A stretch of 64,000 nt of DNA from Symbiodinium natans (GCA_905221605.1 CAJNDS010002357.1:846331-910330), one strand, 5' to 3'. Counted from the first letter of the stretch, positions 20,689 through 30,313 are shown. Translations and numbers: made by a program. Notes: generated from the sequence alone by a model not told the origin.

Positions 20689-21232
20689 CTGAGTTCCTTT
20701 TAGGGTTAGGGTTAGGGTTTCGGGTTTGGGGCTTCGGGTTTGGGGTTTAGGGTTCAGGGTTTGGGGGTCAGGGTTTAGGTTTAGGGTTCAAGGTTTAGGG
20801 TTGAGAGTTTAAGGTTTACGGTTTAGAGTTTCTAGGGTGCAGGGTTTAGGGATTCATGGGTAGCTTCCCTAAGTAGGACAACGATGACGTTCCCTGAACT
20901 TTGGGCCAGGATCTGCTTTCAAACTTTGCCAACGAACATAGGTACCCTGTATTAGCCCAGGTTACCGGGAAAGCCCTAAAATTAAACCTTAAACCCTAAA
21001 ACCTAAACCCTAAACCCATGTACCGGTTGCGCAGGTGCTAGCTTGGATGTTCATAGGTAGTTAGAATAAGTAGGACCAGAAGTACCTGGGCATCCTATCT
21101 CATGGTACCTAGGAATTCAATGAGGGTTTCGGGGTTTAGTGGTTTCCGGGTGTAGGGTTTAGGGCTTAGGGGTTTGGGTGTTAGGGTTTAGGAAGGTCTT
21201 GGGGGAGTCCCCCACGGTTTCCCGACCTCTCT

Positions 21233-21275
21233 TGTGCAGCCGCGCTTCCGATGTATGAGACGATGTATGTGCTCG
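21233..21275 (-). CDS. Short membrane-segment exon candidate
   Basis: Read minus-strand through AGTGCAG it gives AASTYIVSYIGSAAAQE, a small-residue-rich hydrophobic stretch. Boundaries are approximate. Confidence 0.42.
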
Positions 21276-21602
21276 CTGCACTTTCCTGGTTTAGGTTTTT
21301 GTCTAAGGCTGAGGGTTCAAAGCTCAAAAACCCTCAACCCTAAACCCTCAACCCTAGAGGGCCTTGGAAACCAAAACTCGGCCCCCGCAGCCGAAAACTC
21401 TCAAGCCTGCACTTTGAAGCCCCGGAACCCAGCCAGAATATCCCGTTTAGTTTCAGGGCCCAAGGTTGAGGGCTTAGGGTTAAACCCTAAACCCTAAACC
21501 CTCAACCCTAAACCCTCAACCCCTGTTGCACACCTTTCAGGAGAGTAGCCGAAAGGCTCAAAAGACTGGATTGCCCCTCATGTGCAGCTCGGGGAGAGCC
21601 AT

Positions 21603-21834
21603 GAGGGTCCATGTACCACATTATGATATACTTCAGCCCAAGAGTCCCTATATAGGAGGTACTTCAAGGCCCTACAGGGTGGGGCCCCCTTACTTTACTA
21701 ACTGTAGTTAAGGGACTTATAACCTAACTTAAGGTCCTTATAACCCAATTTAGGGCCCTTATAACTCTACTTATAACTACGGGGCCCCACCCTGTAGTAT
21801 TCCCTATTAAGGTACATGGACCCTTAGGGCAGGC
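21603..21834. repeat. Family 4 element split by a family 1 insertion
   Basis: The left part begins AGGGTCCATGTACCACATTA and runs to 21672. The right part resumes at about 21797 and ends AAGGTACATGGACCCTTAGG. Between them is a complete 120-bp family 1 element with TA on both sides. The nesting gives relative ages: family 4 is the older here. Confidence 0.8.
21675..21794 (+). mobile_element. Family 1 MITE, 120 bp, TA-flanked
   Basis: Termini CAGGGTGGGGCCCCCTTA and the inverted GGGGCCCCACCCTG are flanked by TA on each side. TA duplication and short terminal inverted repeats are what Tc1/mariner-type (Stowaway-like) MITEs leave. It is inserted inside a family 4 element. Confidence 0.85.
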
Positions 21835-22187
21835 GAAATAAGGCTTGGCCAGTTTAGCACCTTTGGCATAGTCGGGAGACCCTGGTAGGTTGATTCTTGG
21901 GTTTCCCCTACTCCCTCATCCCTGAGCCCACAACCCTTAGGGGTAGGTGGTAGAAGCATGCGGACTTCCTCCGAATTTCATGACCCCCGTGTTCCTTGTT
22001 GATCGCTTGTTGGTTGCGTTTGGGGCGAGTCTGCATTTGGGCTTAGGGGTGAGAACTACTGGATTTTCTCTGCAAGCTCTATAGCAGTCTGCATTCAAGA
22101 ACTCTTGTAGGGCTTAGGGTTTAGGCTTTAGGGTACAAGGGGCTCTGTCTAAATTGTCTCAGGCATCCTCAAGGGCAAACCCCTAAA

Positions 22188-22245
22188 AGCATCCAGTCTC
22201 GTCGTGCTCTATGATGACAGTTGTCAGGAGTGAGATGAGAAGCGC
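22188..22245 (-). CDS. Membrane-helix exon
   Basis: After CTGAGGCAG the frame reads ALLISLLTTVIIEHDETGC, a clear hydrophobic helix ending in an acidic loop. The acceptor is good; the donor is uncertain. Confidence 0.55.
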
Positions 22246-22841
22246 CTGCCTCAGAGAGGTAACTGCTTTCGAAGCACCAAAAGCCAAGCATGGAAAAGGG
22301 TCCGGGCTTGATCCAAAGGGGCTTAGGGTTTAGGGTTTAGGTTGTAGGGTTACCGGCTTACCCAGACTGACCCTAAGCCCTAAAACCCTGTACCACCAAA
22401 AAGGGCAAGATAAGAATGTTTGAGGTGCATGTACCCTTGTCGGCTGTTTGCTTCAGAACACCACAAAAAACAAAACATGTTCTTCCTTCCAGGGAAGTAT
22501 AGGGACTATTATGTTTTAATTGTTTGGGGGTTCCTAAGCAAATGCTACTTTTTTCTAAGGGTGTTTGGAGGCTACTCCAGGTAAGGTCTAGTAAGCGCTT
22601 TCGGAGACTTGGTTGAACTTGGTTGAGTTTGTTTGTTTGTATTTGTTTGAGTTTAGGGTTTAGGGTTTAGGTTTCGGGCTTAGGGTTTGGGGTTAGGGTT
22701 TAGGGGTTTACGGCTTTAGGTTTAGGGTTTAGGGCTGAGGGCTTCGGGTTAAGTTAGGGTAGCCCGTGGCACGCCCTATGCACTAAACCCCTACATGGAT
22801 ATTTCCCGAAATAAGGGACCGCCTAAGCTGGCCCAAAACTG

Positions 22842-22928
22842 TCAGTACAATTCGTGGAAATCCCCCAAAAAAGTAATGCATTCTGTCTCGAAGAAGGAAT
22901 GTAAGCCAAATTCAACAATTGCCGGAAT
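22842..22928 (-). CDS. Exon candidate ending at a stop
   Basis: After GCTGAG the frame reads IPAIVEFGLHSFFETECITF and then LGDFHELY before TGA. It might be a last exon, or the true donor may lie before the stop. The plus strand is also open for 77 codons, with lysine-rich translation. Confidence 0.35.
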   Translation of the reverse strand: MPAIVEFGLHSFFETECITFLGDFHELY

Positions 22929-22993
22929 CTCAGCGGATCCGGTGATCACCAGAAAGCTAAAAAGAACGACCCTCAACCCTATAAACCCTAAAC

Positions 22994-23088
22994 TTGGGAT
23001 GTTCCCTTATACCAGCAGTCCCCAGTAGGGATTATAAGAGGGGTGTAATCCCTGTTAAGGACTGTTAGTATAAGGGGGAACGTCCCAA
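22994..23088. repeat. Family 3 inverted-repeat element
   Basis: Ends TTGGGATGTTCCCTTATACC and AGTATAAGGGGGAACGTCCC form inverted repeats of about 18 bp; the core has GGGATTATA...TGTAATCCC as a second inner pair. Confidence 0.8.
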
Positions 23089-23112
23089 CCCTAAACCAAC
23101 CAGTTTAGAAAG

Positions 23113-23165
23113 GAAGGGGACATCGCAAGGCAGATCCGCACTGAACAGGGCGCAGCCAAAGAAGT
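23113..23165 (-). CDS. Exon candidate
   Basis: After CACCCAG it reads DFFGCALFSADLPCDVP (the first codon is split). Protein-like and open; the opposite strand is basic and less convincing. TTTTAGGG array begins 55 bp to the right. Confidence 0.45.
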
Positions 23166-23221
23166 CTGGGTGGTGAGAAGTCGGGTTATGTCTGCCTCAA
23201 TGAGGGCCAGGGTTTAGGGTT

Positions 23222-23360
23222 TAGGGTTTTAGGGTTTTAGGGTTTTAGGGTTTTAGGGTTTTAGGGTTTTAGGGTTTTAGGGTTTTAGGGTTTTAGGGTT
23301 TTAGGGTTTTAGGGTTTTAGGGTTTTAGGGTTTTAGGGTTCTAGGGTTTTAGGGTTTTGG
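23222..23360 (+). repeat. TTTTAGGG (octamer) array
   Basis: About sixteen octamer units with one TTCTAGGG and one TTTTGGGG variant. It is the inverse of the octamer array at 20060-20215, and the region between the two arrays contains three exon candidates. Confidence 0.95.
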
Positions 23361-23572
23361 GGTCCGAAGCAACCCTAAACCCCTACATACTAAACCCCAC
23401 TCCCTAAACTGCTAACTAGAATTGCTCTGGGCCCTGACCCTGAAAAGGGGAAGCATCCTACACTCTGGTAGGGTTCTAAGATTTCCCAGAAGCCAAAAAT
23501 TTGAGTTCCTTCATCCTGAAACCCTAGAGCCCAACGTTTCCGAAACCCTAAACCCCAAACCCCACGCCGCAC

Positions 23573-23650
23573 CAATCGAAATCTGGCAGGCGGCAGTGGA
23601 CCGATCAGGCCGTCCAGGAAGCAGGACAGACAGAACCAAAAGCAGTTCAC
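23573..23650 (-). CDS. Membrane-protein exon, 26 codons
   Basis: Exactly 26 codons between CACTTAG and TTG|GTGCGG: VNCFWFCLSCFLDGLIGPLP and then PARFRL. Cys- and Phe-rich hydrophobic helix. Both splice sites and codon number agree. A TTTAGGG array starts immediately to the right. Confidence 0.6.
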
Positions 23651-23662
23651 CTAAGTGGAGGC

Positions 23663-23752
23663 TAGGGTTTAGGGTTTAGGGTTTAGGGTTTAGGGTTTAG
23701 GGTTTAGGGTTTAGGGTTTAGGGTTTAGGGTTTAGGGTTTAGGGTTTAGGGT
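23663..23752 (+). repeat. TTTAGGG array
   Basis: About thirteen perfect units followed by three TTCAGGG units, on the acceptor side of the exon at 23573-23650. Confidence 0.95.
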
Positions 23753-24099
23753 TCAGGGTTCAGGGTTCAGGGTCTCGGGGTCTACCAGGGTGCAGGGTTC
23801 AGTGTACACCGACAAGGAACTTATGATGTGAGTAGAGTTACCTTTCTTACAACCTTACTTAGTAGGAAGACCCCAACCCCTACACGGTAGGAAGGCCTCA
23901 AGCTCTAAGCCCTACACATACATAATATACACACTCTAGAGGCATAGCTTCATTTCTTATAACCCCGTGCATAGTAAGAAGACCCCAAGCACTATACTTT
24001 AAGCCCTACCCTCTACACCCTAAACCCGGCACCCCTAAACCCTACACCCTACTCTAAACCCTAAACCCGAAACCCTAAAACCCTGAAGCCCTAAACCTG

Positions 24100-24162
24100 T
24101 AGCAAACTTGCAAGACAGCCGCCGGATCGGCCGTGAGGAGGTAGTAGCAGCCGCTGCTGAAC
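24100..24162 (-). CDS. Exon candidate
   Basis: After CCTCAG the frame reads FSSGCYYLLTADPAAVLQVC and then YR. Strong protein-like composition with two Tyr and an amphipathic helix. The donor is unresolved. Confidence 0.5.
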
Positions 24163-25383
24163 CTGAGGTTTAGGGCTTAGGGTTTAGGGTTCAGGGTTCA
24201 GGGAAAGTTCACATATCTTTCAGAGCTGCGGTTTAGGGTTTGGGGCGGAAGGATTTGGGCTCAGAGGTTTGAAGGTTTAGGGTTTGCAGGTCTGAAGGGT
24301 TCTGGATTCGAAGGTTTGGAGGTGAGTAAGGATGGTTCCATAGTTTATGTTAAGAACCCTTTCTACTAGTTTTGAGTAGGAATTACACTACCCCTAAACC
24401 CACTCAAATTTCCAAACCCCACTCTAAACCCCCAAACCCCCATCAGTAGAACTGTAGGCAAACGGAGCTCCAGGTCAAGGGCTAGTGCTTAGCGCTTGGC
24501 CAACCTTAAACATGCTAGGTCCCGGAAAAAACTTGAGCACCCAACATAAACCCCAGAAGCGAAACTTCGTGTGGTTTCGTGGCGCCTGGTACGGCCTGGC
24601 AAAAAAAAACACCCTAAATCCTAATGAAGCCCGAAACCCTGAGCCTAAACCTTTGGGAGCCAGGACATTCCGTGGGTCCCAGGATAACACAACCTTACTT
24701 GGACTTGCAATTACGGTTATCAGCACGTACGTGCCCTGAGCAAGATTACGTCTAGCAAACTATGGTTAACAGCCAAATTACCCTACCTATAACCCTTCTC
24801 ACAGCTACACATGAACCTCCAAGCAAGGATTAGCGTAGGGGGGCATGGACCGCCAGACTGGCCAGGCCCTGTGTCTTGAGTGGACGGGCCCCTGGAGCCG
24901 CTGGCCGGGTCAGCATTCTGACTCTGGTCCTGGGGGGAAGGGCCCGAACTCTGTGACCTCGACGTAACGTGCATCGTGGCCCCCTTGCGCCATGGCTAAA
25001 GCCCAGAAATGCAGAAGGACCCGTGTCGCTGACCCAATTGAGGCTTGCAGCCGTGATCTTGAAATAAGAAGGGCCACGGTATTCAAAGTCCAAGCTCCAA
25101 GTGAGGTGCTTCACATCCCAAGTCGGACTCGCATGCAAAGTACAGTATATCTGCGGAGTGCACTGAACCGCGGAACGGGGCTTGGGGGCTTCCTTGGAAG
25201 CACTTCGCAAGTAGGGTTAGTCAGGTGTTTTTCGGGGACTATCATAGGGTTTCCAAGGGATGCTAAGTAGACTTTCTAAGTCAAAAGAGCTTCTAAGCTC
25301 ACCTAAACCTTGAACCCTAAACCCTAAAACCCTAATCCTACACCCCAAACCCGAAACCCTAAACCCTAAACCCTAAACCCTAC
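24163..25383. other. Mixed stretch with undecided coding islands
   Basis: Minus-strand islands near 24560-24610 (APRNHTKFRFWG) and 24783-24974 (an ATG-led frame rich in Ser, Pro, Gln, Asp and Gly) are possible. The second could be a disordered N-terminus. The region 24990-25260 is open on both strands. A degenerate family 2 element ends at about 24824 with CATGAACCTCCAAGCAAGG. Confidence 0.3.
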
Positions 25384-25471
25384 AGATCTTCCGGCCGATG
25401 TCCGACACGGCACGTGGCAAAGATGCCGTAGTTGTTCAGGGTGCTCATGCCACCGATGCGCGCCACAACTC
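25384..25471 (-). CDS. Exon, 28 codons, unassigned protein
   Basis: Bounded by GAAGAG and CT|GTAGGG, it reads VVARIGGMSTLNNYGIFATC and then RVGHRPED. Boundaries and phase are well behaved. CCCTAAA repeats end 5 bases to its left and TTTAGGG repeats begin 8 bases to its right, a model case of an exon set between inverted telomeric repeats. Confidence 0.62.
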
Positions 25472-25477
25472 CTCTTC

Positions 25478-25563
25478 GTTTAGGGTTTAGGGTTTAGGGT
25501 TTAGGGTTTAGGGTTTAGGGTTTAGGGTTTAGGGTTTAGGGTTTATCGTTTAGGGTTTAGGGC
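25478..25563 (+). repeat. TTTAGGG array
   Basis: About twelve units with one TTTATCG variant, directly on the acceptor side of the exon at 25384-25471. Confidence 0.95.
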
Positions 25564-25875
25564 TCGGGGTTTGGGGGATGTGCCTGAAGATACTCTAAAA
25601 CCCTCACCACAAACCCTAAAGTTTAGGGTTTAGGGGGTTAGGGTTTGGAGTTTAGGTTTCAAGGTTTGGGCCTAAACCCTCAACCCTAATCCCTAGACCC
25701 TAAGCTCAAAGCCTAAAGCCAAGCACAAAAGATCACCAGTCAGCAAAATAGGTTTAGGGTTTCGAGGACAGGGCTGAAGATTTGGAGTTTTCAGGGCCTA
25801 ATCATATACCCGAATCCCAAACAATGGTTCCAAGTGCCCTCTCTGCAGTTAGTTGAGTTAGCTAGCATACAAGGG

Positions 25876-25986
25876 TACTTTGAAGCTCAGGGGTAGATAT
25901 GTGCAGGGTTATAGGTACCCTGAAACAGCTTATCACCAGCTCTAGCTATAGTTGCCCACTTATAACTACCCATGAACCTCACAGTA
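25876..25986. repeat. Family 2 inverted-repeat element
   Basis: Termini TACTTTGAAGCTCAGGGGTAG and CTACCCATGAACCTCACAGTA; diverged on the left. Confidence 0.7.
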
Positions 25987-26202
25987 CCGGTGTTACTCGA
26001 GTTAAAGGGTAGATGCGTCTCTGACCTAAGTAGGGAAAGGGGCAGCAGGGAAACTCTCTAATTCAGCCTAAAGAAGACCATCCCTGAATCCCCGAAAAGC
26101 TAATGAATCCCGAAACCCTAAACCCTAAGCCCGAAGCCCTAAACCCTAAACCCTAAACCCTTAGCCAACCCTAAGCAAACCCTCCAACCCCCCAAAGAAA
26201 CA

Positions 26203-26253
26203 CGAAGGGCCGCTCCGCTGAGCAGCGAAGCCGTGCCGGCTGCGCCCGAGTGC
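26203..26253 (-). CDS. Exon candidate
   Basis: After GTGTAAG it reads HSGAAGTASLLSGAALRV (reading begins with a split codon). Small-residue-rich, possibly a membrane or signal-like segment. A second acceptor 14 bases inside is possible. Confidence 0.42.
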
Positions 26254-26621
26254 CTTACACTTGCGGCTTTAGGGGGGCCTGGGGTTTGAGTAGGGCTTAG
26301 GGTTTAGGGTTTGGGGTTTGGGGTTTGGGGTTCGGGGTTTAGGGTCTGGGGTTTAGGGTTTAGGCCGTGGGGCTCAGAGAAGTGTACCTGGGTTCAGTAC
26401 TTGTGTTCTTTGTCATTTCCCTATTTGTGGAAGGGAAGTGCCAACTTCTGACACTGAAAACTACTAGGAGTCGGAATAATTAGAATAGGGTTTTGGGGGG
26501 GAAGGGACCTTGAGGGAATAAGATTAGTAACTATTCTGACCCTATATTACACTGACCTACAAGAGTCTCAAAGATGAGAAACTCCAATTGAGGTTTAGGA
26601 GGCTTTGGGGTGCCAGGTGTG

Positions 26622-26742
26622 CTTAGAGTTAGAGGTTCATGGGTAGTTCTAATTCAGGCAGCAAGTCCGGCAGCTATACTTATCCAACCGTACTTAGGGT
26701 ACATATGACCCTACTTATAGGTACCCATGAACCTTCAAGTAG
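26622..26742. repeat. Family 2 inverted-repeat element
   Basis: Termini AGAGGTTCATGGGTAGTT and TACCCATGAACCTTCAAGTAG. Confidence 0.75.
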
Positions 26743-26947
26743 ACCTAAACCCTAAACCCTGAACCATACCCATAACTTTTGTCATAAAGCGCATTATTAT
26801 GTTTCGGGCATAGTTGTAGCAGTTTAAGGGGACGAGGCTTGCCATTCGAAACCCTAGTTCCACCCACATTTTTTTTTGGAAGCTTTCGAACCCTAACCCC
26901 AAACCACCAAACCTTATGACGCCCTAAACCCTAAACCCTCACACCTA

Positions 26948-26977
26948 ACCCCTTCGCCTTCAACTCCATCTCTTCAC
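26948..26977 (-). CDS. Very short exon candidate
   Basis: After GCCCTAACAG it reads EEMELKAKG. The acceptor is good and the charged peptide plausible, but 30 bases is little to judge by. Confidence 0.28.
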
Positions 26978-27049
26978 CTGTTAGGGCTCACTGTTGATAT
27001 CGGACCCCGCCAAGAGACCGTCTAGACCCAGGAGTAACCTAGAAATAAC

Positions 27050-27140
27050 AAGGGTGCCCTTTTCGGTTTTAAGGGGATTATAAGGGAACCCCAACCCCAA
27101 AAAAGGACATAAGGGCCTACTCCGGGTCCTGGCCGTAGTT
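27050..27140. repeat. Family 5 short element
   Basis: Begins AAGGGTGCCCTTTTCGG and ends AAGGGCCTACTCCGGGTCC; same layout as the copies near 18852 and 41528. Confidence 0.55.
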
Positions 27141-27183
27141 AAGGGTTGCCCAGCCCTAAAGGTAGTCAGGCCATCTTATGTAG

Positions 27184-27205
27184 TGGGGGGGGGGGGGGGG
27201 GGGGC
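27184..27205. repeat. Poly(G) tract of about 21 bases
   Basis: Uninterrupted run of G in an intron. Confidence 0.9.
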
Positions 27206-27246
27206 GTCTCAGTGAGATTTGGGGTAGGATCCGAGGAGATCCAGAA

Positions 27247-27380
27247 TACTTGGAGGTGCATGGGTAGTTACAAAGTCCGGTTATAAGTGCCCGAAATGTA
27301 CTTATAAACGCACGTAAAACTACCCCAACTTGGAGCCCTAACCCCAAACCCTAAACCCCTACACATAAACCTCCAAGTAG
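27247..27380. repeat. Family 2 element containing CCCTAAA units
   Basis: Termini TACTTGGAGGTGCATGGGTAG and CATAAACCTCCAAGTAG. The right arm is interrupted by a CCCTAACCCCAAACCCTAAA stretch, the second family 2 copy that contains telomeric sequence. Confidence 0.65.
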
Positions 27381-27595
27381 GATCCTTGGAGATGCCAGAG
27401 TATCATCGCCCGAAGCGCGCTTTCACAGCTTGAGGGTTTAGGGTTTAGGGCGCATTGCGGTGCGCGGTGCCCTACGTATACCCTAAACCCAAAATCCAAA
27501 ACCCTAAACCCTTAGCCCTAAACCCTAAACCCTAAACCCTAAACCCTAAACCCTAAACCCTAAACCCCAAACCCTAGATTAGGGTTGAGGGTGCA

Positions 27596-27655
27596 GACCG
27601 CCCCTGGCTGCCCAGATACTCCGAGAGCACCGCGGAGGCGTCCCGCAGGAAGCGA
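27596..27655 (-). CDS. Exon candidate
   Basis: After CGTCAG it reads RFLRDASAVLSEYLGSQGRS and then AP. High GC, amphipathic helix. Left flank CCCTAAA-type, right flank TTTAGGG-type. Confidence 0.55.
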
Positions 27656-28026
27656 CTGACGACAGGCCAAGCTCACTACGGATTCTCTTAGGGTTTAGGA
27701 ATAAGGGTTTAGGGTTTAGGGTTTAGGGTTTAGGGTTCACTATGGAGTTTAGGGTTCACTGTGGGTTCCGCTAGGGTAGAGGGTTTAGGGTTTAGGGTCC
27801 GACCCCCAAATCCTAGGGAAAATGTCTGGAGGGTCTAAAGTGCCCTGCATATTGGGCATAGCCCCCAAAATAGTAGGTAAAAGGAGCCCCCCTGTGGCGT
27901 TTATGGGGTTTAGGGCTCGAGGGATTCCAAGGGGTTAGTTAGGGTCAGCCAGGATCTCTACAGTAACCATCCTGTAGTAAGGGTACACTTCTCCACAGTG
28001 TCAATCCTGTAGTAAGGGTACACTTG

Positions 28027-28389
28027 TTTTTTTTTTTTTTTTTTGGGGGAGGGGGGGGGGGGGGGGCGAGGGGCGGGTGGGCGGGGGCGGGGGGCGGGGG
28101 GCGGGGGGGGGGGGAGGGGGGCGGGGGGCGAGGGGGCGGGGGGCGGGGGGGGCGGGGGCGCGGGGGGCGGGGGGCGGGGGGGCGGGGGGCGGGGGCGGGG
28201 GGCGGGGGGCGGGGGCGGGGGGGGGGGGGGGGGGCGGGGGGGGCGGGGGCGGGGGGCGGGGGGCGGGGGGGGTGGGGCGGGGGGCGGGGGGTGGGGGCGG
28301 GGGGCGGGGGCGGGGGGGCGGGGCGGGGGCGGGAAGGGGGCGGGGGGCGGGGGGCGGGGGGCGGGGGGCGGGGGGCGGGGGGCGGGGGT
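28027..28389. repeat. T17 followed by about 345 bp of G-runs (GGGGGGC)n
   Basis: A tract of G5-G8 runs separated by single C (sometimes A or T). Frames through it are poly-Gly/Arg or poly-Pro and are not genes. Every run is long enough for G-quadruplex formation. Confidence 0.95.
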
Positions 28390-28854
28390 ACTTTCTGGGT
28401 TTAGGGTTTAGGGTTGAGGGTTTGGGGTTACTTGTTTTCACGGAACCAAGAATCGAAACACAGAGCCAAAAGGGTACCAGTGGGCTACGAAGGATCTGAA
28501 CTTCGGTGAAGAGGTGCCCGGGAGGTTCATCGACCCTAAACCTTTAATGGATGCCCCCAACAGGACATTGTGGACGTTCTTCTGCTAGGGACGTCGGCAG
28601 AACCGGCCCGGACCAACTATAAGGATATTCCCCAAGAAGGACCCCTAATCTGTAGAACAACAACCCCAAACGCTAAAACCCCTGATCTCTGAACCCTACA
28701 CCCTAACAAAACCCAAACCCCTAAATCCTAAAACCCTCAAACCCCCAAACTACGCGCCAAACCTAAAAACCCAAAACCCTCAAACCCCAAACCTAAAACC
28801 CAAAGAATAGACCCGACACTCGTCACCTGGTATATAGGCAATTAACCATATTGT

Positions 28855-28975
28855 AAAAAGGGTACCCGTTTTGGTGGTTTGGTTCATTTAGAAGGAAACC
28901 TAGAACCCAAAAAACGGAAAACGTGTACCCTAAACCCTGAACCCCAAACCCTAACTCCCAAAGGGTACCACTGGG
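28855..28975. repeat. Family 5 short element with CCCTAAA insertion
   Basis: Begins AAAGGGTACCCGTTTTGG and ends AAAGGGTACCACTGGGCC. A CCCTAAACCCTGAACCCC stretch sits near the right end. Confidence 0.5.
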
Positions 28976-29003
28976 CCACCAAGGAATCTTCAAGTCTGCG
29001 CAC

Positions 29004-29047
29004 CTGACATCCGCCTCGCCCCAGTAACCGCGATTTTGGTTGGAGTC
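29004..29047 (-). CDS. Exon, well-bounded, unassigned
   Basis: Bounded by CCCCCAG and GTCAG|GTGCGC, it reads DSNQNRGYWGEADV (44 bases). Composition is unmistakably protein-like. The TTTAGGG array begins 12 bases to its right. Confidence 0.58.
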
Positions 29048-29059
29048 CTGGGGGTTCCG

Positions 29060-29170
29060 GTTTAGGGTTTAGGGTTTAGGGTTTGGGGTTTGGGGTTTAG
29101 GGTTTAGGGTTTAGGGTTTAGGGTTTAGGGTTTAGGGTTTAGGGTTTAGGGTTTAGGGTTTAGGGTTTAA
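29060..29170 (+). repeat. TTTAGGG array
   Basis: About fifteen units with a few TTTGGGG variants. Confidence 0.95.
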
Positions 29171-29432
29171 GGTTTAGGGTTCTGGGTTTAGGGTTTAGAG
29201 TTTAGGGTTTAGGGTTGAGGGGGCTTAGGGTTTAGGGTTGGGGGTGTAGGGCTTTACTAGGGCCCTATATATATATACACACATCCTTTTAAGGGATTCT
29301 TAAGGGGCCCTAATTCCCTCAGTCCCTTCGTGCAGGTGGGTCTTAAGGAAGATTTTCATCTTCCTCTACACAGACTAACAACCAGTCTCCATTTCCTTGC
29401 ACGCCCCCCACTGTCACAGGCATGCAAACCCG

Positions 29433-29750
29433 TCACTCGGCGTGAAGGGCCACTACTGAGCCCCTCAACCACTCCGTTGCGGTGGGCTGGGACTCCTCAA
29501 GCCAGTGCCACCAGAAGGACACTTTAACCCTGAGCGGGAAGTTGACTGGGCGGGGCCCAAGCTCAAACCCCGCCCCGTCCAACATGACAACTTCACGGTT
29601 GCCACTGGAGTCAGGAGCCCTAAGGCCCCAGTTCTTCCGGTTTAAGTCACGGACAGTGACTCCAGCCGAGACAAGCCCTAACACCACCAGCGCCATGTGG
29701 AGCATCTCAAGCTCGCTCGGTTTGTCCGACATCGGACTCAACTTCTGAGC
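29433..29750 (-). CDS. Kinase-like fragment in a long uninterrupted exon
   Basis: After TTAGCAG a frame of about 105 codons runs to TGA at 29433. It includes SDKPSELEMLHMALVVLGLV, then GVTVRDLNRKNWGLRAPDS, then REVVMLDGAGFELGPRP. RDLNRKN is spaced like the catalytic loop D-x4-N of protein kinases, and VVMLDGAGFE is in the place of the metal-binding DFG strand. The first Asp/Asn pair is kept, while DFG reads DGA. No P-loop or VAIK Lys is in the exon. It is several times longer than other exons here, so it may be a retroposed or separate gene piece. The plus strand is also open but has no motif. Confidence 0.45.
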   Translation of the reverse strand, partial: AQKLSPMSDKPSELEMLHMALVVLGLVSAGVTVRDLNRKNWGLRAPDSSGNREVVMLDGAGFELGPRPVNFPLRVKVSFWWHWLEESQPTATEWLRGSVVALHAE

Positions 29751-29997
29751 CTGCTAACAAACACTAAGTTTAGGGCTTTCGGGCTAGGATTTCGGGGTTA
29801 GGGTCTAGGGTTTAGGGCTTCAGCGATTTAGGGTTTAGGGTTGAGGGAAATAGGAGGTTTAGGGTTTAGGGCTTTATTGCTTTGCGGGGTTATATAGGGC
29901 TTAGGGTTTGGGGGTTTAGGGCTTATGGTTTAGGAATTCGGGGTTTAGGCTTAGCCCTAAACCCTAAACCCTAAACAGACCCTACCATGCAGGAAAC

Positions 29998-30105
29998 CTA
30001 CATGCCAAATGAACCACCAAAATCCACAAACACACCGAGAAGCCCCGGGTGTCTAGCAGCGCAGAACCCCAAGGTTCCCACACATATCTTCACGCAGCTT
30101 TCTTC
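29998..30105 (-). CDS. Exon candidate, 35 codons to a stop
   Basis: After GTTCAG the frame reads EESCVKICVGTLGFCAARHP and then GLLGVFVDFGGSFGM before TAG. It looks like a Cys-rich membrane-associated segment; a donor may lie before the stop. Confidence 0.5.
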   Translation of the reverse strand, partial: EESCVKICVGTLGFCAARHPGLLGVFVDFGGSFGM

Positions 30106-30179
30106 CTGAACCCAGGGGGCTCCACAACCCTAAACCCTAAACCCTAAACCCTGAATCCCTATCAACAAAAAAGGGGAAG

Positions 30180-30227
30180 GCCATGCATTCGACAAAGCGC
30201 CAAGGGGTGCCGAACATCCTCTAGCCG
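30180..30227 (-). CDS. Short exon candidate
   Basis: After GTGTTCAG it reads RLEDVRHPLALCRMHG. An upstream CAG offers another frame (RGIASGVSLFGCSAARG). Protein-like, but frame not settled. Confidence 0.42.
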
Positions 30228-30313
30228 CTGAACACCCGAAAAGAGATACACCCGAAGCGATCCCCCTTCAGCTGGCAGCGTTGCCAGCCCGTGCATTAGC
30301 CGCCTTTGCCGAC

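Noticed and set aside
24783-25210. A 126-codon minus-strand protein at 24830-25210
   Set aside because: The frame changes composition midway, has no splice or start support and is open on both strands by GC content; kept only as an undecided island.
28001-28499. Gly- or Pro-rich proteins of 120-146 codons
   Set aside because: They are translations of the G-run block and have no other content.
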